Positions 52,097 to 62,310 of a stretch of 64,000 nt of DNA are shown piece after piece. Under the pieces are notes generated by a model, which ran no database searches, had not been told where the DNA came from, and saw nothing but the letters and a program-made list of their open reading frames with translations. How positions within the stretch are numbered: position 1 is the first letter of the stretch; each line of letters starts with the position of its first letter. Made by a program: the position numbers and the translations under genes. The stretch is from Halobacteriales archaeon QS_1_69_70 (lineage in GTDB: Archaea > Halobacteriota > Halobacteria > Halobacteriales > Haloarculaceae): assembly GCA_003021005.1 (NCBI GenBank), contig PXRI01000033.1, positions 1-64,000 of the forward strand, in the 5' to 3' direction.

Positions 52097-53340
52097 GCGT
52101 TTGCCTCGATCCTGATGAGTTCGTTCAGCTTGGCGGTGCGCTCGCCGCCGACCGCGCCCGTCTTCACGTAGGGGGCGTCGGTCGCGACGGCGAGGTGTGC
52201 GATGGTAGTGTCCTCCGTCTCGCCGCTCCGGTGGGAGACCACCGGATCGTAGCCGTTCGCGACGGCCAGCTCGATGGCGTCGAAGGCGCCGGTCAGCGTC
52301 CCGATCTGGTTCGGCTTCACCAGCACGCTGTTTCCGGCGCCGCGCTCGACGCCGTCGGCGATCCGGTCGATGCTGGTGACGAACAGGTCGTCACCACACA
52401 CCAGCGTCTCCGCCGCTCGCGACCTCCGCCCGCTCGCGCTGTCCGGGGCGCCGTGCGGCCCGCGGCCGACCCGGTCGGTCAACTCGGCGAAGCCCTCGAA
52501 GTCCTCGTCCTCCAGCGGGTCCTCGACGTACACGAGGTCGTACTGGTCGATCCGGTCGGCGACGTGGTCGATCTGTTCGGCGGGCGTCCGGGTCTCCTCG
52601 TCGTAGTGGTAGGCGCCGTCGTCGTACAGTTCGGCGGCGGCGACGTCGATTCCGAACGCGATCTCGAACCCGACCTCGTCGGCGACCGCGTCGACGGCCG
52701 CCTGGACGACGTCGAACGCCTCGCCGTCCTCGATCGACGGCGCCCACGCGCCCTCGTCGCCCTTCGCCGCGGCGACGCCGCGCTCGGCCAGGACGTCGCC
52801 GACCTCGCCGTGGACGCGGGCGTTGGCGAACACCGCGTCCGTCACGGAGGGCGCACCGATGGGCGCCGCGAGGAACTCCTGGACGTGGGTCGCGTCGGCG
52901 GCGTGTTCGCCGCCGCCGAGGACGTTGCCGAGCGGTACCGGGACGTTCCGGCCGCGGAACGCGCCGCCGAGGTGCTGGTACAGCGGTGCACCGAGGACGT
53001 CGGCGGCGGCCTTCGCGGCGGCCATGGAGATCGCGACCGCCGCGTTGGCGCCGATCTCGGCGAAGTCGTCGGTGCCGTCGGCGGCCTCCAGTGTGGTGTC
53101 GACGCCGCGCTGGTCGCCGGCGTACACCTGGCCCTCGAGGCGGGGGACGGCGAGTTCGCGGGCCGCCGTGATGGCCTCGTCGGCCGGCAGTTCGACGGCC
53201 TCGTGGTCGCCCGTCGACGCGCCGGAGGGGGCCGCGCCGCGGCCGAAGCCGCCGTTCTCCGTCCGGACCTCGGCCTCGACGGTCGGGTTGCCGCGGCTGT
53301 CGAGGATGCGACGGAGCCGCACCTCCGTGATGAGCGTCAT
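52093..53340 (-). CDS. eno: Enolase
   Basis: A 415-residue enolase converting 2-phosphoglycerate to phosphoenolpyruvate. Signatures are [10 protein letters not shown] near residue 18, [60 protein letters not shown] and [19 protein letters not shown]. Between DRVG and [12 protein letters not shown] there is an extra segment of about 18 residues ([19 protein letters not shown]) absent from typical enolases. Its DNA (about 52410-52470) is Ser/Arg/Ala-coding and resembles the GC-rich repeat spacers. The insertion keeps the frame. Position between rpoK and S2 is standard for archaea. Confidence 0.93.
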   Translation of the reverse strand: MTLITEVRLRRILDSRGNPTVEAEVRTENGGFGRGAAPSGASTGDHEAVELPADEAITAARELAVPRLEGQVYAGDQRGVDTTLEAADGTDDFAEIGANAAVAISMAAAKAAADVLGAPLYQHLGGAFRGRNVPVPLGNVLGGGEHAADATHVQEFLAAPIGAPSVTDAVFANARVHGEVGDVLAERGVAAAKGDEGAWAPSIEDGEAFDVVQAAVDAVADEVGFEIAFGIDVAAAELYDDGAYHYDEETRTPAEQIDHVADRIDQYDLVYVEDPLEDEDFEGFAELTDRVGRGPHGAPDSASGRRSRAAETLVCGDDLFVTSIDRIADGVERGAGNSVLVKPNQIGTLTGAFDAIELAVANGYDPVVSHRSGETEDTTIAHLAVATDAPYVKTGAVGGERTAKLNELIRIEANA

Positions 53341-53514
53341 CTACGCCTCACCCCGCCGGACGGTGAAGGGGAGCACGCCGGCGTCGTACTCCTCGGCGGC
53401 GACGAGGATCGGCTCGGTCTGGTCGGTGTCGATGAGCACCGGGGCACCGTAGGACACCTGCAGGGCTCGCGCCCCGAGGATCCGCGCCTTCTCGTATCGG
53501 TTCGCGCCTCTCAT
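53341..53514 (-). CDS. rpoK: RNA polymerase subunit K (Rpo6)
   Basis: A 57-residue Rpb6/omega homologue that helps RNA polymerase assembly. Its sequence [20 protein letters not shown] and [20 protein letters not shown] is the conserved core. The start ATG 53514 overlaps the rpoN stop by four bases; the stop at 53341 abuts the enolase start. Confidence 0.95.
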   Translation of the reverse strand: MRGANRYEKARILGARALQVSYGAPVLIDTDQTEPILVAAEEYDAGVLPFTVRRGEA

Positions 53515-53705
53515 TGGTAGGGGGAGACGATGTCGACGAGGTCCTTGTGGGAGACGAGCATCCGCCGGCAACAGGCCCGCTCGACGCCGAGTTCGTCCAG
53601 CACCGCGGCGGGGTCCTCCTCGCCCTCGCGGGCGCGCTCCTTGAACTCCTCCCAGTGCTCGCCGACGACGTTGCCGCACGTGAAACACCGGACCGGTACC
53701 ATCAT
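53511..53705 (-). CDS. rpoN: RNA polymerase subunit N (Rpo10)
   Basis: A 64-residue zinc-binding subunit at the Rpo3/Rpo11 platform of RNA polymerase. The signature [20 protein letters not shown] carries the first Cys pair and [10 protein letters not shown] the second. Starts with MM (53705/53702); the first is used by position. It stands between S9 and rpoK, as in nearly all archaea. Confidence 0.96.
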   Translation of the reverse strand: MMVPVRCFTCGNVVGEHWEEFKERAREGEEDPAAVLDELGVERACCRRMLVSHKDLVDIVSPYQ

Positions 53706-53717
53706 GTCCTCGACACC

Positions 53718-54116
53718 TCACCGGTAGGACTTCTGGTAGCGGGCCCGGGCGCCGGGGCCGCCCCACTTCTTCGGTTCGGACTGCCGCACGTCGTTGACCA
53801 GAAGTGAGCGGTCGAACGACATGAACGCGTCCCGCAGCTCCGCGTCGTTCGTGTACTCGACGAGCCCGCGCGCGATGGCGGTGCGGACGGCGTCCGCCTG
53901 CCCGGCGAAGCCGCCGCCGGAGACCGTGACGTCGACGTCTACCTCCTCGCGGAGGTCCTCGTCGGCGACGCGGAACGGTTCGAGCATCTTCAGCCGCGCC
54001 TGCGCCGGGTCGACCAGCTCGACGGGCTCGGACTCGATCCGGACCCGGCCCGAGCCGTCCTGCACCGTCGCGCGGGCGATGGCCGTCTTCTTCTTGCCGG
54101 ACGTGTTGGTTACCAT
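53718..54116 (-). CDS. rps9: Small ribosomal subunit protein S9
   Basis: A 132-residue S9 protein. It begins [20 protein letters not shown], has [20 protein letters not shown] in the middle and ends with the conserved basic tail [15 protein letters not shown], which reaches the ribosomal P site. Its ATG overlaps the end of L13 by a few bases. Confidence 0.96.
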   Translation of the reverse strand: MVTNTSGKKKTAIARATVQDGSGRVRIESEPVELVDPAQARLKMLEPFRVADEDLREEVDVDVTVSGGGFAGQADAVRTAIARGLVEYTNDAELRDAFMSFDRSLLVNDVRQSEPKKWGGPGARARYQKSYR

Positions 54117-54583
54117 GTGACGTTAGCACCCAGGTTCTCGCTCACCTCGCCGAGCGAGACGAACTTGATGGTCGACAGCCGGTCCAGGGAGGTCCCCTCG
54201 AGCACCGCCGGCTCGACGGCGTCGGCCTCCTCGTCGTCGTCCGCCGCGCCGTCTTCGTAGGGGTTGCCGACGTAGACGCGGACGCGCTCTAGGGCCTCGC
54301 GGCCACGGGTCTCCTTGTGCGGGACCATCCCGCGGACCGCGCGCTTGAAGATCCGGTCCGGCCGCTTCGGGTAGTTCGGCCCCTGGTCGGAGCCGACGGC
54401 GTCGCGCTCGCGGTACGTGGACATGACGTCGCCCTCGCTGCCGGTGATGACGGCGCGCTCGGCGTTCACCACGGCGACGCTGTCGCCGTCGAGGGCGCGC
54501 TGGGCGACCTGGGAGGCGACCCGGCCGACGATGCAGTCCCGGGCGTCGACGGCGACGTCGGCGTCGTACTCGGCGTAGTTCAT
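54110..54583 (-). CDS. rpl13: Large ribosomal subunit protein L13
   Basis: A 157-residue L13 protein: [40 protein letters not shown] and [20 protein letters not shown]. The stretch [20 protein letters not shown] is an acidic insertion common in haloarchaea. ATG 54583 overlaps the L18e stop by four bases. Confidence 0.96.
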   Translation of the reverse strand: MNYAEYDADVAVDARDCIVGRVASQVAQRALDGDSVAVVNAERAVITGSEGDVMSTYRERDAVGSDQGPNYPKRPDRIFKRAVRGMVPHKETRGREALERVRVYVGNPYEDGAADDDEEADAVEPAVLEGTSLDRLSTIKFVSLGEVSENLGANVTW

Positions 54584-54933
54584 CGGATCACCCGGACATC
54601 GGAACCATCGGGGTCGTCAACGAGTGCCTGTTCGAGTTCGATCGCGTCGCCGACCTGGTCGATCTTCGTCTCGGCCGTCGACGAGAAGTCGACGGCGGCG
54701 ACGGTGACCTCCGTCCGGAGGGCGCCGGACCCGAGCACCTTGCCCGGCACGACCACGGTCTCGTCGTCCCGGGCGTACCGCTCGATGCGGCCCAGGTTGA
54801 CCTCCGCGTGCGTGCGACGGGGCTTTTCGAGGCGCTCGGCCACGTCCGACCAGACGTCGCTGCCGCCCGCTCTGGCGGTCGACTTCAGCTCCGCGATGAG
54901 ACTGGTCAGCCTCGGGTTCGTCTTGCTACTCAT
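54580..54933 (-). CDS. rpl18e: Large ribosomal subunit protein L18e
   Basis: A 117-residue archaeal/eukaryal protein of the L18e/L15 family: [36 protein letters not shown] and [20 protein letters not shown]. It follows the tRNA-Leu gene by about 24 bases and starts the L18e-L13-S9-rpoN-rpoK-eno-S2 series. Confidence 0.96.
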   Translation of the reverse strand: MSSKTNPRLTSLIAELKSTARAGGSDVWSDVAERLEKPRRTHAEVNLGRIERYARDDETVVVPGKVLGSGALRTEVTVAAVDFSSTAETKIDQVGDAIELEQALVDDPDGSDVRVIR

Positions 54934-54956
54934 CGTTGTTGCTCCTGAGGAGTGAA

Positions 54957-55041
54957 TGCAGGGAGCAGGATTCGAACCTGCGGACCTCTACAGGACAGCG
55001 CCCTGAACGCTGCGCCGTTGGCCTGACTTGGCTATCCCTGC
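54957..55041 (-). tRNA. tRNA-Leu (anticodon CAG)
   Basis: An 85-base class II tRNA. Acceptor strands gcaggga and tccctgc pair, the discriminator is A, the anticodon stem cagcg/cgctg encloses ttcaggg giving CAG, and the T-arm contains ggttcgaatcc. The long variable arm (tcctgtagaggtccg region) fits leucine. No intron and no encoded CCA. The gene sits between rpoD and L18e, its usual place in haloarchaea. Confidence 0.95.
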
Positions 55042-55212
55042 ACGCAGTCGTGGATTCTCGGCCCCCGCTAAAGCCGCTTTCGGTCCCCCGTCCCGCGGTC
55101 CGTCGTCCGACCGTCGCCCGGCGCGCGGCAGCTCCGCCGCCGGTGACGCGGACCCCCCGGTCGCCGACAGCGCGTGCGACCGTCCAGGATCGGGAGGGGG
55201 TGGTCATGGTCG

Positions 55213-55989
55213 TTACAGTTGTACCGCCGCTTCCAGTTCATCCGCGCGGGCGTGGAGGGTGCCCACGGCCTCGACGACGAGGTCCTCGACGGGCACGGAG
55301 CCGTCGCTCTCGACGCTGAACACGAAGGCGTTCGGGACGTCCTCGACGTCGACCTCCTTGCCGGGGTACCGCTGGCTGAGGTCGTTGTCGAACGCGTCGG
55401 CGGGGACGAGGTCCCCGTCCTCGACGTCCTCGGCGGCGTGGTCGGCGGCGCCCTCCTCGATGACGCCGCGGAGGATCCGGGCTTCCTCGTCCTCGAACTC
55501 GCCCGTCTCGCCGACGACCTCCACGCGCTGGAGGTGCCGGTAGCCGACCGCGACGCCGCCCTGGTGCTTGGCGTGGTCCTTGCCCACGCCCAGCCGGGCG
55601 TCGGCCTCCAGTTCCAGCCGCTGGCCCTCCTTGAGGTCGATGATCGGCACGTTCTCGTCGGCCGGCTGGACCTGGTCGTCGGTGGAGACGAGGTCGCCGG
55701 AGTACGCCGTCGCCGGGCCCTCGACGTCGATGGCCAGCGTGACCGCCTCGTCCGGCCGGTAGTCGTCCGGCGTCGAGAGCGGGACGAGGCCGAGACGGAG
55801 CGCGATCTGCTCGTCGAACATGACCGAGGAGTTCTCGATCACGCGGACCGAGTCGATCGACAGGGTCGGGACGTCGGCGAGGATCGCCCGCCGGACGCCG
55901 TTGGCGAACGCCGGCGTCACGCCGCGGACGAGAAAGCGCACGGTCCGGTCGCCGCGGTCGATGAACGTTACGTCGTAGGCCTCTGCCAT
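55213..55989 (-). CDS. rpoD: RNA polymerase subunit D (Rpo3)
   Basis: A 258-residue alpha-like subunit for polymerase assembly. The N-terminus [20 protein letters not shown] and [20 protein letters not shown] are the dimerisation fold; [20 protein letters not shown] and [20 protein letters not shown] follow. The inserted domain of some archaeal Rpo3 proteins with an iron-sulfur cluster is not evident: no four-Cys ferredoxin pattern is seen. It is translated after S11, two bases apart. Confidence 0.95.
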   Translation of the reverse strand: MAEAYDVTFIDRGDRTVRFLVRGVTPAFANGVRRAILADVPTLSIDSVRVIENSSVMFDEQIALRLGLVPLSTPDDYRPDEAVTLAIDVEGPATAYSGDLVSTDDQVQPADENVPIIDLKEGQRLELEADARLGVGKDHAKHQGGVAVGYRHLQRVEVVGETGEFEDEEARILRGVIEEGAADHAAEDVEDGDLVPADAFDNDLSQRYPGKEVDVEDVPNAFVFSVESDGSVPVEDLVVEAVGTLHARADELEAAVQL

Positions 55990-55991
55990 CG

Positions 55992-56375
55992 TTAGAACCC
56001 TGCGTTCTTCGGGCCCCGCGTCCCGTCGTGCGGGACGGGTGTCACGTCCTCGATGCGGCCGATCTCCAGGCCCGCTCGGGCCAGCGCACGGATCGTCGCC
56101 TGCGCCCCGGGGCCGGGGTTGGTCTGCTGGTTGCCGCCGGGACCGCGGACGCGGACGTGGACGCCCTCGATGCCGGCGTCCTGGACCTCCTCGGCGACGA
56201 CCTCCGCCATCTGCATTGCCGCGTACGGCGACGCCTCGTCGCGGTTCTGCTTGACGACCGTGCCGCCGGAGGACTTCGTGATGGTCTCGGCGCCGGTCAG
56301 GTCCGTCACCGTGATAATCGTGTTGTTGAACGAGGCATACACGTGGGCGATGCCCCAGATGTCGTCGTCCGCCAT
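55992..56375 (-). CDS. rps11: Small ribosomal subunit protein S11
   Basis: A 127-residue S11 protein: [60 protein letters not shown] and the C-terminal [20 protein letters not shown] 56375 shares its A with the S4 stop region (TGATG), so the two genes are coupled. Confidence 0.96.
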   Translation of the reverse strand: MADDDIWGIAHVYASFNNTIITVTDLTGAETITKSSGGTVVKQNRDEASPYAAMQMAEVVAEEVQDAGIEGVHVRVRGPGGNQQTNPGPGAQATIRALARAGLEIGRIEDVTPVPHDGTRGPKNAGF

Positions 56376-56899
56376 CAGTGCTCCTCCGCGCGCTCGGGGT
56401 GTAGCTCGTCGGCGAGCGGGCTGGTGTCGTCGAAGGCGACCCGGTCCTCCTCGGCGACCTCGACCGTGTACGACGGGGTGTTCACGCGCGCGCCGTCGAC
56501 CGTGACGTGGCCGTGGACGATGAACTGCCGGGCCTGCTCGACGGTGTTGGCCAGGCCCTGCCGGTAGGCGACCGTCTGGAGGCGGCGCTCGAGGATGTCG
56601 GTCACGTCCAGCGACAGGACGTCGTCGAGGCCCTCCTCGTCGTCGAGGACCCCGATGCGCTGCAGCCGACCCATGAAGTCGCTGCCGGCCTCGCCGGCGG
56701 CGTCGACGTCGCCCTGCGCCTCGCCGAGCAGCCGACGCGCCTCCCGACGGTAGTCGCGCAGCTCCGACTGGGCGCGCCACAGCTCCTCCTTGTTCGCGAG
56801 CCCGTAGCGGCCGAGGAGGTCGCCCTCCTCGGCGATCCTCTCGCCCTGGAAGGGGTGGTTCGGCGTCTCGTAGAACTTCGTGTTGCTGCCGAGTGCCAT
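56375..56899 (-). CDS. rps4: Small ribosomal subunit protein S4
   Basis: A 174-residue S4 protein. [20 protein letters not shown] is the archaeal start, [20 protein letters not shown] follows, and the S4 RNA-binding domain is VDARQ-like [20 protein letters not shown] near residue 125. It is placed between S13 and S11, overlapping both by a few bases. Confidence 0.96.
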   Translation of the reverse strand: MALGSNTKFYETPNHPFQGERIAEEGDLLGRYGLANKEELWRAQSELRDYRREARRLLGEAQGDVDAAGEAGSDFMGRLQRIGVLDDEEGLDDVLSLDVTDILERRLQTVAYRQGLANTVEQARQFIVHGHVTVDGARVNTPSYTVEVAEEDRVAFDDTSPLADELHPERAEEH

Positions 56900-57423
56900 C
56901 AGACCTCCTCACCCCCTTCCTCCTCGTCCATCTCCTCCTTGATCGCCTCGACGTTGACGCCGATGGTGCCCTCGGTTCGACCGGTGGACTTCGTCCGCTG
57001 GCCGCGGACCTTCTGGCCGCGCTTGTGCCGGACGCCCCTGTAGGAGTCGATCATCTTCATCCGGTTCACGTCCTGTCGGCGGGTCATCTCGAGGTCGTTG
57101 CCGACCTCGTGGGTGGTCTCGCCGTCGAAGAAGTCCCGGCGGTGGTTGGTGAGCCACCCGGGGACCTCCTCGGCGTAGCCCTCCACGAGGTCGACGACGT
57201 CCTCGATGTCCTCCTCCTCGAGGCCGCCGAGCAGTTCGCGCCGGTCGACGCCCGCGCGGTCGGCGATGATGCGAGCGGCGCGGCGACCGACACCGTTCAT
57301 GTCGGTCAGCGCCCGCTCGACGCTCTTCGTGCCGTCGAGGTCGGTCTGGCCGATCCGGACGAAGTACTGGATGTCCTCCTCCTCCTCCTCCTCTTCGTCC
57401 GCCGTTGGTTCTTCTGCGCTCAT
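56899..57423 (-). CDS. rps13: Small ribosomal subunit protein S13
   Basis: A 174-residue S13 protein. An acidic N-terminal stretch ([20 protein letters not shown]) precedes the core [20 protein letters not shown], and the basic [20 protein letters not shown] region contacts the P-site tRNA and 16S rRNA. The first protein gene of the leftward supercluster, 18 bases after tRNA-Ser. Confidence 0.96.
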   Translation of the reverse strand: MSAEEPTADEEEEEEEDIQYFVRIGQTDLDGTKSVERALTDMNGVGRRAARIIADRAGVDRRELLGGLEEEDIEDVVDLVEGYAEEVPGWLTNHRRDFFDGETTHEVGNDLEMTRRQDVNRMKMIDSYRGVRHKRGQKVRGQRTKSTGRTEGTIGVNVEAIKEEMDEEEGGEEV

Positions 57424-57440
57424 GGGTGGATTGACGGTAG

Positions 57441-57524
57441 CGTCGTGGCGGGGATTCGAACCCCGGAGGCTTGCGCCACAGAGTTAGCAACCCTGCGCCT
57501 TGGGCCAGGCTTGGCTACCACGAC
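57441..57524 (-). tRNA. tRNA-Ser (anticodon GCT)
   Basis: An 84-base class II tRNA. Acceptor strands gtcgtgg and ccacgac pair; the discriminator is G, as in archaeal serine tRNAs. The anticodon loop ttgctaa gives GCT, reading AGC/AGU. The T-arm has ggttcgaatcc and a long variable arm is present. No intron and no encoded CCA. Located before S13, its usual haloarchaeal place. Confidence 0.95.
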
Positions 57525-57743
57525 TCGGTGGCGTATGCGTATCCTCGCCCGCACGGAACCGGGTTCCGTGTCCCCGAACCTGCCGTCGGGACCGCTCGGA
57601 CTCGGGGCCGGGGCCCCTGCATCGATTGCGTCCGTCGCTACCCCATGGCCGTACTTAAGCACACCGATACGGCGGGCCGACGTAATGGGGCGTGAGCCGG
57701 GCAGACGCAACGATGCGTCGATACTCGGTCGCCCCGGGCACTG

Positions 57744-58784
57744 TCACGACCGCTCGCTGACCTCGCGCCGCCGGACGATGCCCTGCATGTCCGCCGTCTC
57801 GCGGGCGAACGCCTCGAAGGCGGCGCCGGCTTCCGTGTCGGCGTCCAGCACGATCGGGGCGCCGTCGGCGCCCTCACGGACCGACGGGTCCAGCGGAATC
57901 GAACCGAGGAACGGCATGTCGGTCGCCGCGGCGAACTCCCGGCCGCCGCCGCTGCCGAAGATGTCGTGCTCGCCGCCGCAGTCCGGACAGACGAACCCGG
58001 ACATGTTCTCGACGATCCCGAGGACCGGCGTCTCGTGCTTGCCGAACATCCGCAGGCCCTTCCGGGCATCGTCGACCGCGACCGCCTGGGGCGTCGTCAC
58101 GATGACCGCCCCGGAGATCGGGACGGATTGCAAAAGCGTCAGTTGCGTGTCGCCGGTCCCCGGTGGCAGGTCGACGACCATGTAGTCGAGGCTGCCCCAC
58201 TCGACGTCCTCCCACAGCTGGGTCAACACCTTGTGGACCATCGGGCCGCGCCAGATGACGGGGTCGTCCTCGCCGACGAGAAAGTCCATGCTCATCAGCT
58301 TCATCCCGTACTTCTCGGGCGGGATGATCTGCTCCTCGGGGGTCGCCTTCGGCCGCTCGTCGGCCTCGACCATGCGCGGCACGTTCGGGCCGTAGACGTC
58401 GGCGTCGAACAGGCCCACCCGGGCGCCCACGTCCGCCAGCCCCGCCGCGAGGTTCACCGCGACCGTCGACTTGCCCACGCCGCCCTTCCCCGAGGCGACG
58501 GCAACGATGTTCTCGACGCCCGGGAGGACCTGGTCGTCGCTCGAGACCCCGGTGTCGACGCTGGCGGACAGCTCCAGCTCCCGGTCCAGCTCCGAGAGTA
58601 CGTCCCGCACCTCGGCGGCCATCGCCGTCTCCGTCGGCGAGTACGGCGCCCCGAGCGCCAGGTCTATCGAGACGACGTCCGCCCGGACGGCCACCTCGTT
58701 CACCAGCCCCAGCGAGACGACGTCGTCGCCGAGGTCCGGGTCCTCGACCGTCGACAGCCGCTCGCGGATCTCCGCCTCGTCCAT
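57744..58784 (-). CDS. apbC: Mrp/ApbC (Nbp35-type) iron-sulfur cluster carrier ATPase
   Basis: A 346-residue P-loop ATPase that assembles or carries iron-sulfur clusters. The N-terminal ~85 residues are a DUF59/MIP18-like domain ([30 protein letters not shown]). The deviant Walker A is [16 protein letters not shown] near residue 96, and [12 protein letters not shown] and [17 protein letters not shown] follow. Near 260 the cluster-binding motif [19 protein letters not shown] holds the CxxC. ATG 58784 is preceded by a TATA-like ccttaacc near 58812. Divergent from moaA, whose product needs an iron-sulfur cluster. Confidence 0.94.
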   Translation of the reverse strand: MDEAEIRERLSTVEDPDLGDDVVSLGLVNEVAVRADVVSIDLALGAPYSPTETAMAAEVRDVLSELDRELELSASVDTGVSSDDQVLPGVENIVAVASGKGGVGKSTVAVNLAAGLADVGARVGLFDADVYGPNVPRMVEADERPKATPEEQIIPPEKYGMKLMSMDFLVGEDDPVIWRGPMVHKVLTQLWEDVEWGSLDYMVVDLPPGTGDTQLTLLQSVPISGAVIVTTPQAVAVDDARKGLRMFGKHETPVLGIVENMSGFVCPDCGGEHDIFGSGGGREFAAATDMPFLGSIPLDPSVREGADGAPIVLDADTEAGAAFEAFARETADMQGIVRRREVSERS

Positions 58785-58887
58785 GCCGTGGGTAGGCTCC
58801 GAGGCGAGGTTAAGGGTTGTGGAGGTCCGCCGCCCGCCACGCGGGGGGTAACCGGAACCGGTTTCGAAACGCCGCCGGCCGGCACCG

Positions 58888-58895
58888 ATTTTAAG
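58888..58895 (+). promoter_or_regulatory. TATA box of moaA
   Basis: The sequence attttaag lies 25-32 bases before ATG 58920, fitting a leaderless transcript. Confidence 0.65.
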
Positions 58896-58919
58896 CACAC
58901 CTGGGCCCTCCCTCCGCGT

Positions 58920-59933
58920 ATGCTCGAGGACGGGTTCGGCCGGGAGGTCACCGGCGTCCGGGTCTCCCTGACCGACCGGTGTAACTTCGACTGCGTCTAC
59001 TGCCACAACGAGGGCCTCGGCGACACCCGCGGCCCCATGGCGCCCGCCGCCGACGAGATGAGCACCGACGACGTGGTCAGGTTCCTGGAGGTGGCCCGGG
59101 AGTTCGACGTGGACGCGGTGAAGTTCACCGGCGGGGAACCGATGCTCCGCGAGGACCTCGAGGAGATAGTCCGCCGGACCCCCGAGGGGATGGAGCCCTC
59201 CCTCACCACGAACGGCACGTTCCTCCCCGACCGCGCCGACGCTCTGGCCGACGCTGGCCTCGAACGCGTCAACGTCTCCCAGGACGCGCTCTCCCCGGAG
59301 GCGTTCAAGCAGGTCACCAAGAGCAGCGCCTACGACGACGTGATGGCCGGCGTCGACGCCGCCCTCGAGGCCGGGCTCGAGCCGGTGAAGCTCAACATGG
59401 TCGTCTTCGAGCGGACCGCCGGTTACGTCCCGGAGATGGTCGACCACGTCGCCGACAACGAGGGACTCCAGCTCCAGCTGATAGAGTACATGCCGGAACT
59501 GGCCGGCCGCCCGGAGTGGGCCGTCGACATCGAGCGCGTCCACGAGTGGCTCGCCGACCGCGCCGACCGGATCGAGCACCGCGAGATGCACGACCGCCGC
59601 CGCTACTGGGTCGGTCACGACGACGGCGACCGCGACGACGGCGAGCCCGCAGACGGCGACGCCACGGCGACCGGGATGGTCGAGATCGTCGACCCAGTCG
59701 AGAACCCGACGTTCTGTGCGAACTGCCACCGCGTCCGCGTCACCCACGAGGGCTACCTCAAGGGCTGTCTCAACCGGAACGACGACCTCCGGAGCATGGG
59801 CGAGATGACGAAACCCGAAATCCGGGAGGCATTCCGGGATACCGTCGACAACCGGGTGCCGTACTACGGCGAGTATATGGTTCGGGACGACGATGGCGAG
59901 TGGCGGTTCAACGAGGAGTACATCCAGGCCTGA
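58920..59933 (+). CDS. moaA: GTP 3',8-cyclase (molybdenum cofactor biosynthesis)
   Basis: A 337-residue radical-SAM enzyme that starts molybdopterin synthesis from GTP. The N-terminal cluster motif is [17 protein letters not shown] (CxxxCxxC) near residue 20, then [13 protein letters not shown] near 77 and LTTNGTFL near 97. The second cluster near the C-terminus is [20 protein letters not shown] near 263. A short acidic insertion ([19 protein letters not shown]) lies between. ATG 58920 follows a TATA box at the right distance. No other moa gene is adjacent; MoaC-type partners must be elsewhere. Confidence 0.95.
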   Translation: MLEDGFGREVTGVRVSLTDRCNFDCVYCHNEGLGDTRGPMAPAADEMSTDDVVRFLEVAREFDVDAVKFTGGEPMLREDLEEIVRRTPEGMEPSLTTNGTFLPDRADALADAGLERVNVSQDALSPEAFKQVTKSSAYDDVMAGVDAALEAGLEPVKLNMVVFERTAGYVPEMVDHVADNEGLQLQLIEYMPELAGRPEWAVDIERVHEWLADRADRIEHREMHDRRRYWVGHDDGDRDDGEPADGDATATGMVEIVDPVENPTFCANCHRVRVTHEGYLKGCLNRNDDLRSMGEMTKPEIREAFRDTVDNRVPYYGEYMVRDDDGEWRFNEEYIQA

Positions 59934-59994
59934 GGCCGACTGGTGTGGCCCCCACCGACCCTCTGCCGATTCTCTTCCGGTCGTGAGCCTGTAA

Positions 59995-60002
59995 TTTATA
60001 TA
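59995..60002 (+). promoter_or_regulatory. TATA box of the copy-2 lipoprotein gene
   Basis: The same tttatata as at copy 1, again 29-36 bases before the ATG (60031). The surrounding bases from about 59978 to the start codon match copy 1 almost fully, so this defines the left edge of the duplication. Confidence 0.7.
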
Positions 60003-60030
60003 CGGTGGCGGAGTGAACCTCGGTCAACGG

Positions 60031-61106
60031 ATGCGCCGACGACGGTACCTCCAGGCGGCCGCCCTCGGCGCGAGCGGGGTCGCCGGCTGTAATGCCTTGG
60101 ACCAGGGGACCGATGCGCCGACCGACATTCGGACGCCCACCGTGAGCCCGACGGCGACGCCGCGAGAGGAGGCGCCGAACGTCGATCCACCTGCCTACAT
60201 GGACCTCCTGCCGAAGCAACATCTCAAGGGGACCGAGGAGACGCCGAATGCAAACTTCGTCCGCGTCGACTGGGACTGGTACCTCTCACACTACGATACC
60301 GAAATGGAGTTCGGCACGACGAGCGAGGAGAACTGGACGCTGGAGGCAAATGCTGGCAATCTAAACGAGCGACCGCCGCCGAAGTACCGGCTATTACATA
60401 CGCCGGTTGGGACGACTATACAGACTGCTGGTATCGTAGCGAACATCATTCCACTATTCCCGAACTTGGGGCCGGCATTAGTTCGTCAGTGCGGCATGGA
60501 GATGGTCACCGAAAGCGGGAATGACGATTTACCTTCTTCATCGGTATCGACGTCGATCAAATCAAATCCGCTATACGAAGTAATGAGAAGTCGACGAATG
60601 AAAACGCTCCCGAAACGATCATCTATGCTGGTAGCGGTCGTATGGATGGGAGATTATTCTTCGTGTCGGAAGCCGGGGAGCAGCCGATACTCGGTGTACA
60701 GTCTTCGGACGAAGCTGATGAGGCGATCGCGCCAGCTGTTTCATTGGTCACCGGATTAGGAGCCACCGAAAGCGCAACGTCCTTGGAATCTATTCGCTGG
60801 TGTTTATCGAGGTCCCAGACGAGTGTTCCTGTGGTCGTCGGCCAGGTCAACGGAGGCCGGGCTAAGTTCTCCTACACCAACTACGTGATCTCACCCATTC
60901 GAAATCTCGCGGGTTATGACACGGTATTAAACGGGATGAATATCCATGACGGGGTAAGTGCCACCGCCGAAGTGGTCAGTTCTCATACCGACGGGAAGGC
61001 CCCGACCGTGGAGCAATTACAGGATCTCTACGGCCCAGAAGACGGTGCTATCGACACTGAATCTCACCCGTCTGTTTCCAAGCTCCAAGCAACTTGGGAT
61101 TCGTAG
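60031..61106 (+). pseudogene. Tat lipoprotein of duplicated cassette, copy 2, with internal deletion
   Basis: Homologue of 13471-14616. The first frame gives the same twin-arginine lipoprotein signal, linker and VRVDWDWYLSHYDTEMEFGT up to GMEMVTESGND (about 60530). Downstream the match to copy 1 resumes in another frame (FFIG, then YAGSGRMDGRLFFVSEAGEQ) and continues to VEQLQDLYGPEDGAIDTESH and a stop at 61106. Lengths show that a net 70 bases are missing: 1076 here against 1146 in copy 1, with identical start and stop positions otherwise. The break removes the QTAEVAEIVSYAKPGY region. The coding signal elsewhere is well kept, so loss is recent or an assembly fault. Confidence 0.85.
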
Positions 61107-61179
61107 AATGCACAACAGATTAGTTCGTCTTGGAGAGCATCTAATTCTGCTTCGGTAGCATCGCAGTGTGGGTAGTTAT

Positions 61180-62129
61180 TTAGATCACGTATCCGCCCCG
61201 GGAGTTACCACCGGCGGAGACCTTGCTCCGGGAAGGCCCACTCTCGAATACCTCAGCGCGCCCGGCGTCCTGACGGTCCCACCGGGAGGTGCTATCCCAT
61301 CCTGTGCCCGGATTACCAACACGGTTGTTCGACACGCTACCGCGATCTGCGTCCTGTCCATCCGGATCGACGTATTTACAATCACTGATGTCGGCACTAC
61401 ATTTCTCTTCCGCCCATTTACCGACGAAATCCGGGTCCTTCCCGTCCACACAGGTCACCACGGCAGGGGGTCCGGCCCCGGCAGCCCTGACGACGGCCGC
61501 CTCCTCACATTCATGGTTCGTCTCTCCGTCGTCAGCCTTCGTGCTGGCGTTGGTGGTAGGAGTTGTGGTCCCGGTACTCGTTCCGGTATCGCCACCAGTG
61601 GCCTCCGGGGGATCCTGCGGCTCGATAGTGAGTGTGTCGCGGGTGGTGCGGTTGGCGGTATCGGTGGCGATGACGATGAGGTGGTAGGTTTGGGGCTCGC
61701 CTCCGCACTCGCATCGTAGGGCGTCGGGTCGTCGACCCGTGGTTCGGTGTCGCCACGCAGTTCCACGGTCGGCCCGGCGTCCTCGACGTAGACGTATAGC
61801 GTATCGGTGTCGGTTCGGCCGTCCGCGTCGGTGACGGTGAGTGTGACGTTGTACCGGCCGACCGTCCGGGGCGTGAACGTCGTCCGGGCACAGTCCCGGC
61901 AGTCCGGTGTCATCGTGCGGCCGTCCGGTGTCTCGATGGACCACTCGTAGCCGTCGATCCGCCCATCCGGGTGTGACGAGCCTGTTCCGTCCAGTTGCAC
62001 CGTCGTATTCACGCCGACTTCTTGGTCCAGTCCCGCCGCCGCCAGCGGCCCCTCGTCGGCCGCGACGATGCCGGTAACGCCGGCCGAGAGGACGATGGCA
62101 GCCAGGAGGAAGAACACATATCGTTGCAT
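61180..62129 (-). pseudogene. Secreted PKD-domain protein of duplicated cassette, copy 2, with internal deletion
   Basis: Homologue of 14677-15657. From ATG 62129 (MQRYVFFLLAAIVLSAGVTG) a signal peptide and the PKD domain are intact to DPTPYDASAEA. There 46 bases present in copy 1 are missing (junction near 61700-61706), so the frame shifts into a Pro/Ser-rich ending at 61455. In the original frame the rest is preserved as EPQTYHLIVIATDTANRTTR and NHECEEAAVVRAAGAG to EKCSADISDCKYVDPDG. After that the tail (QDADRGSVSNNRVGNPGTGW then ...) is unrelated to copy 1. TATA and upstream bases match copy 1. Confidence 0.85.
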
Positions 62130-62310
62130 CGTTTCGTAGCATGGATTCATCCCGCCTCCTCTTATAAAATTTCGCAAGTTCACGCAAATACATCGAGCCG
62201 CTCGCGTCCGTCCGGGATTTTCGGGCGTGACTACGTGGCGGCAGGTACGGTCTCGGAAGTATCGATCAGGCACGGACGGAAGCCGCTGGTGGGCAGCCCC
62301 GGGCTCCGGG

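Noticed and set aside
60500-60560. Programmed frameshifting in cassette copy 2
   Set aside because: The change is a net loss of 70 bases relative to copy 1, not a slip at a heptamer; ribosomal shifting would not restore the missing residues.
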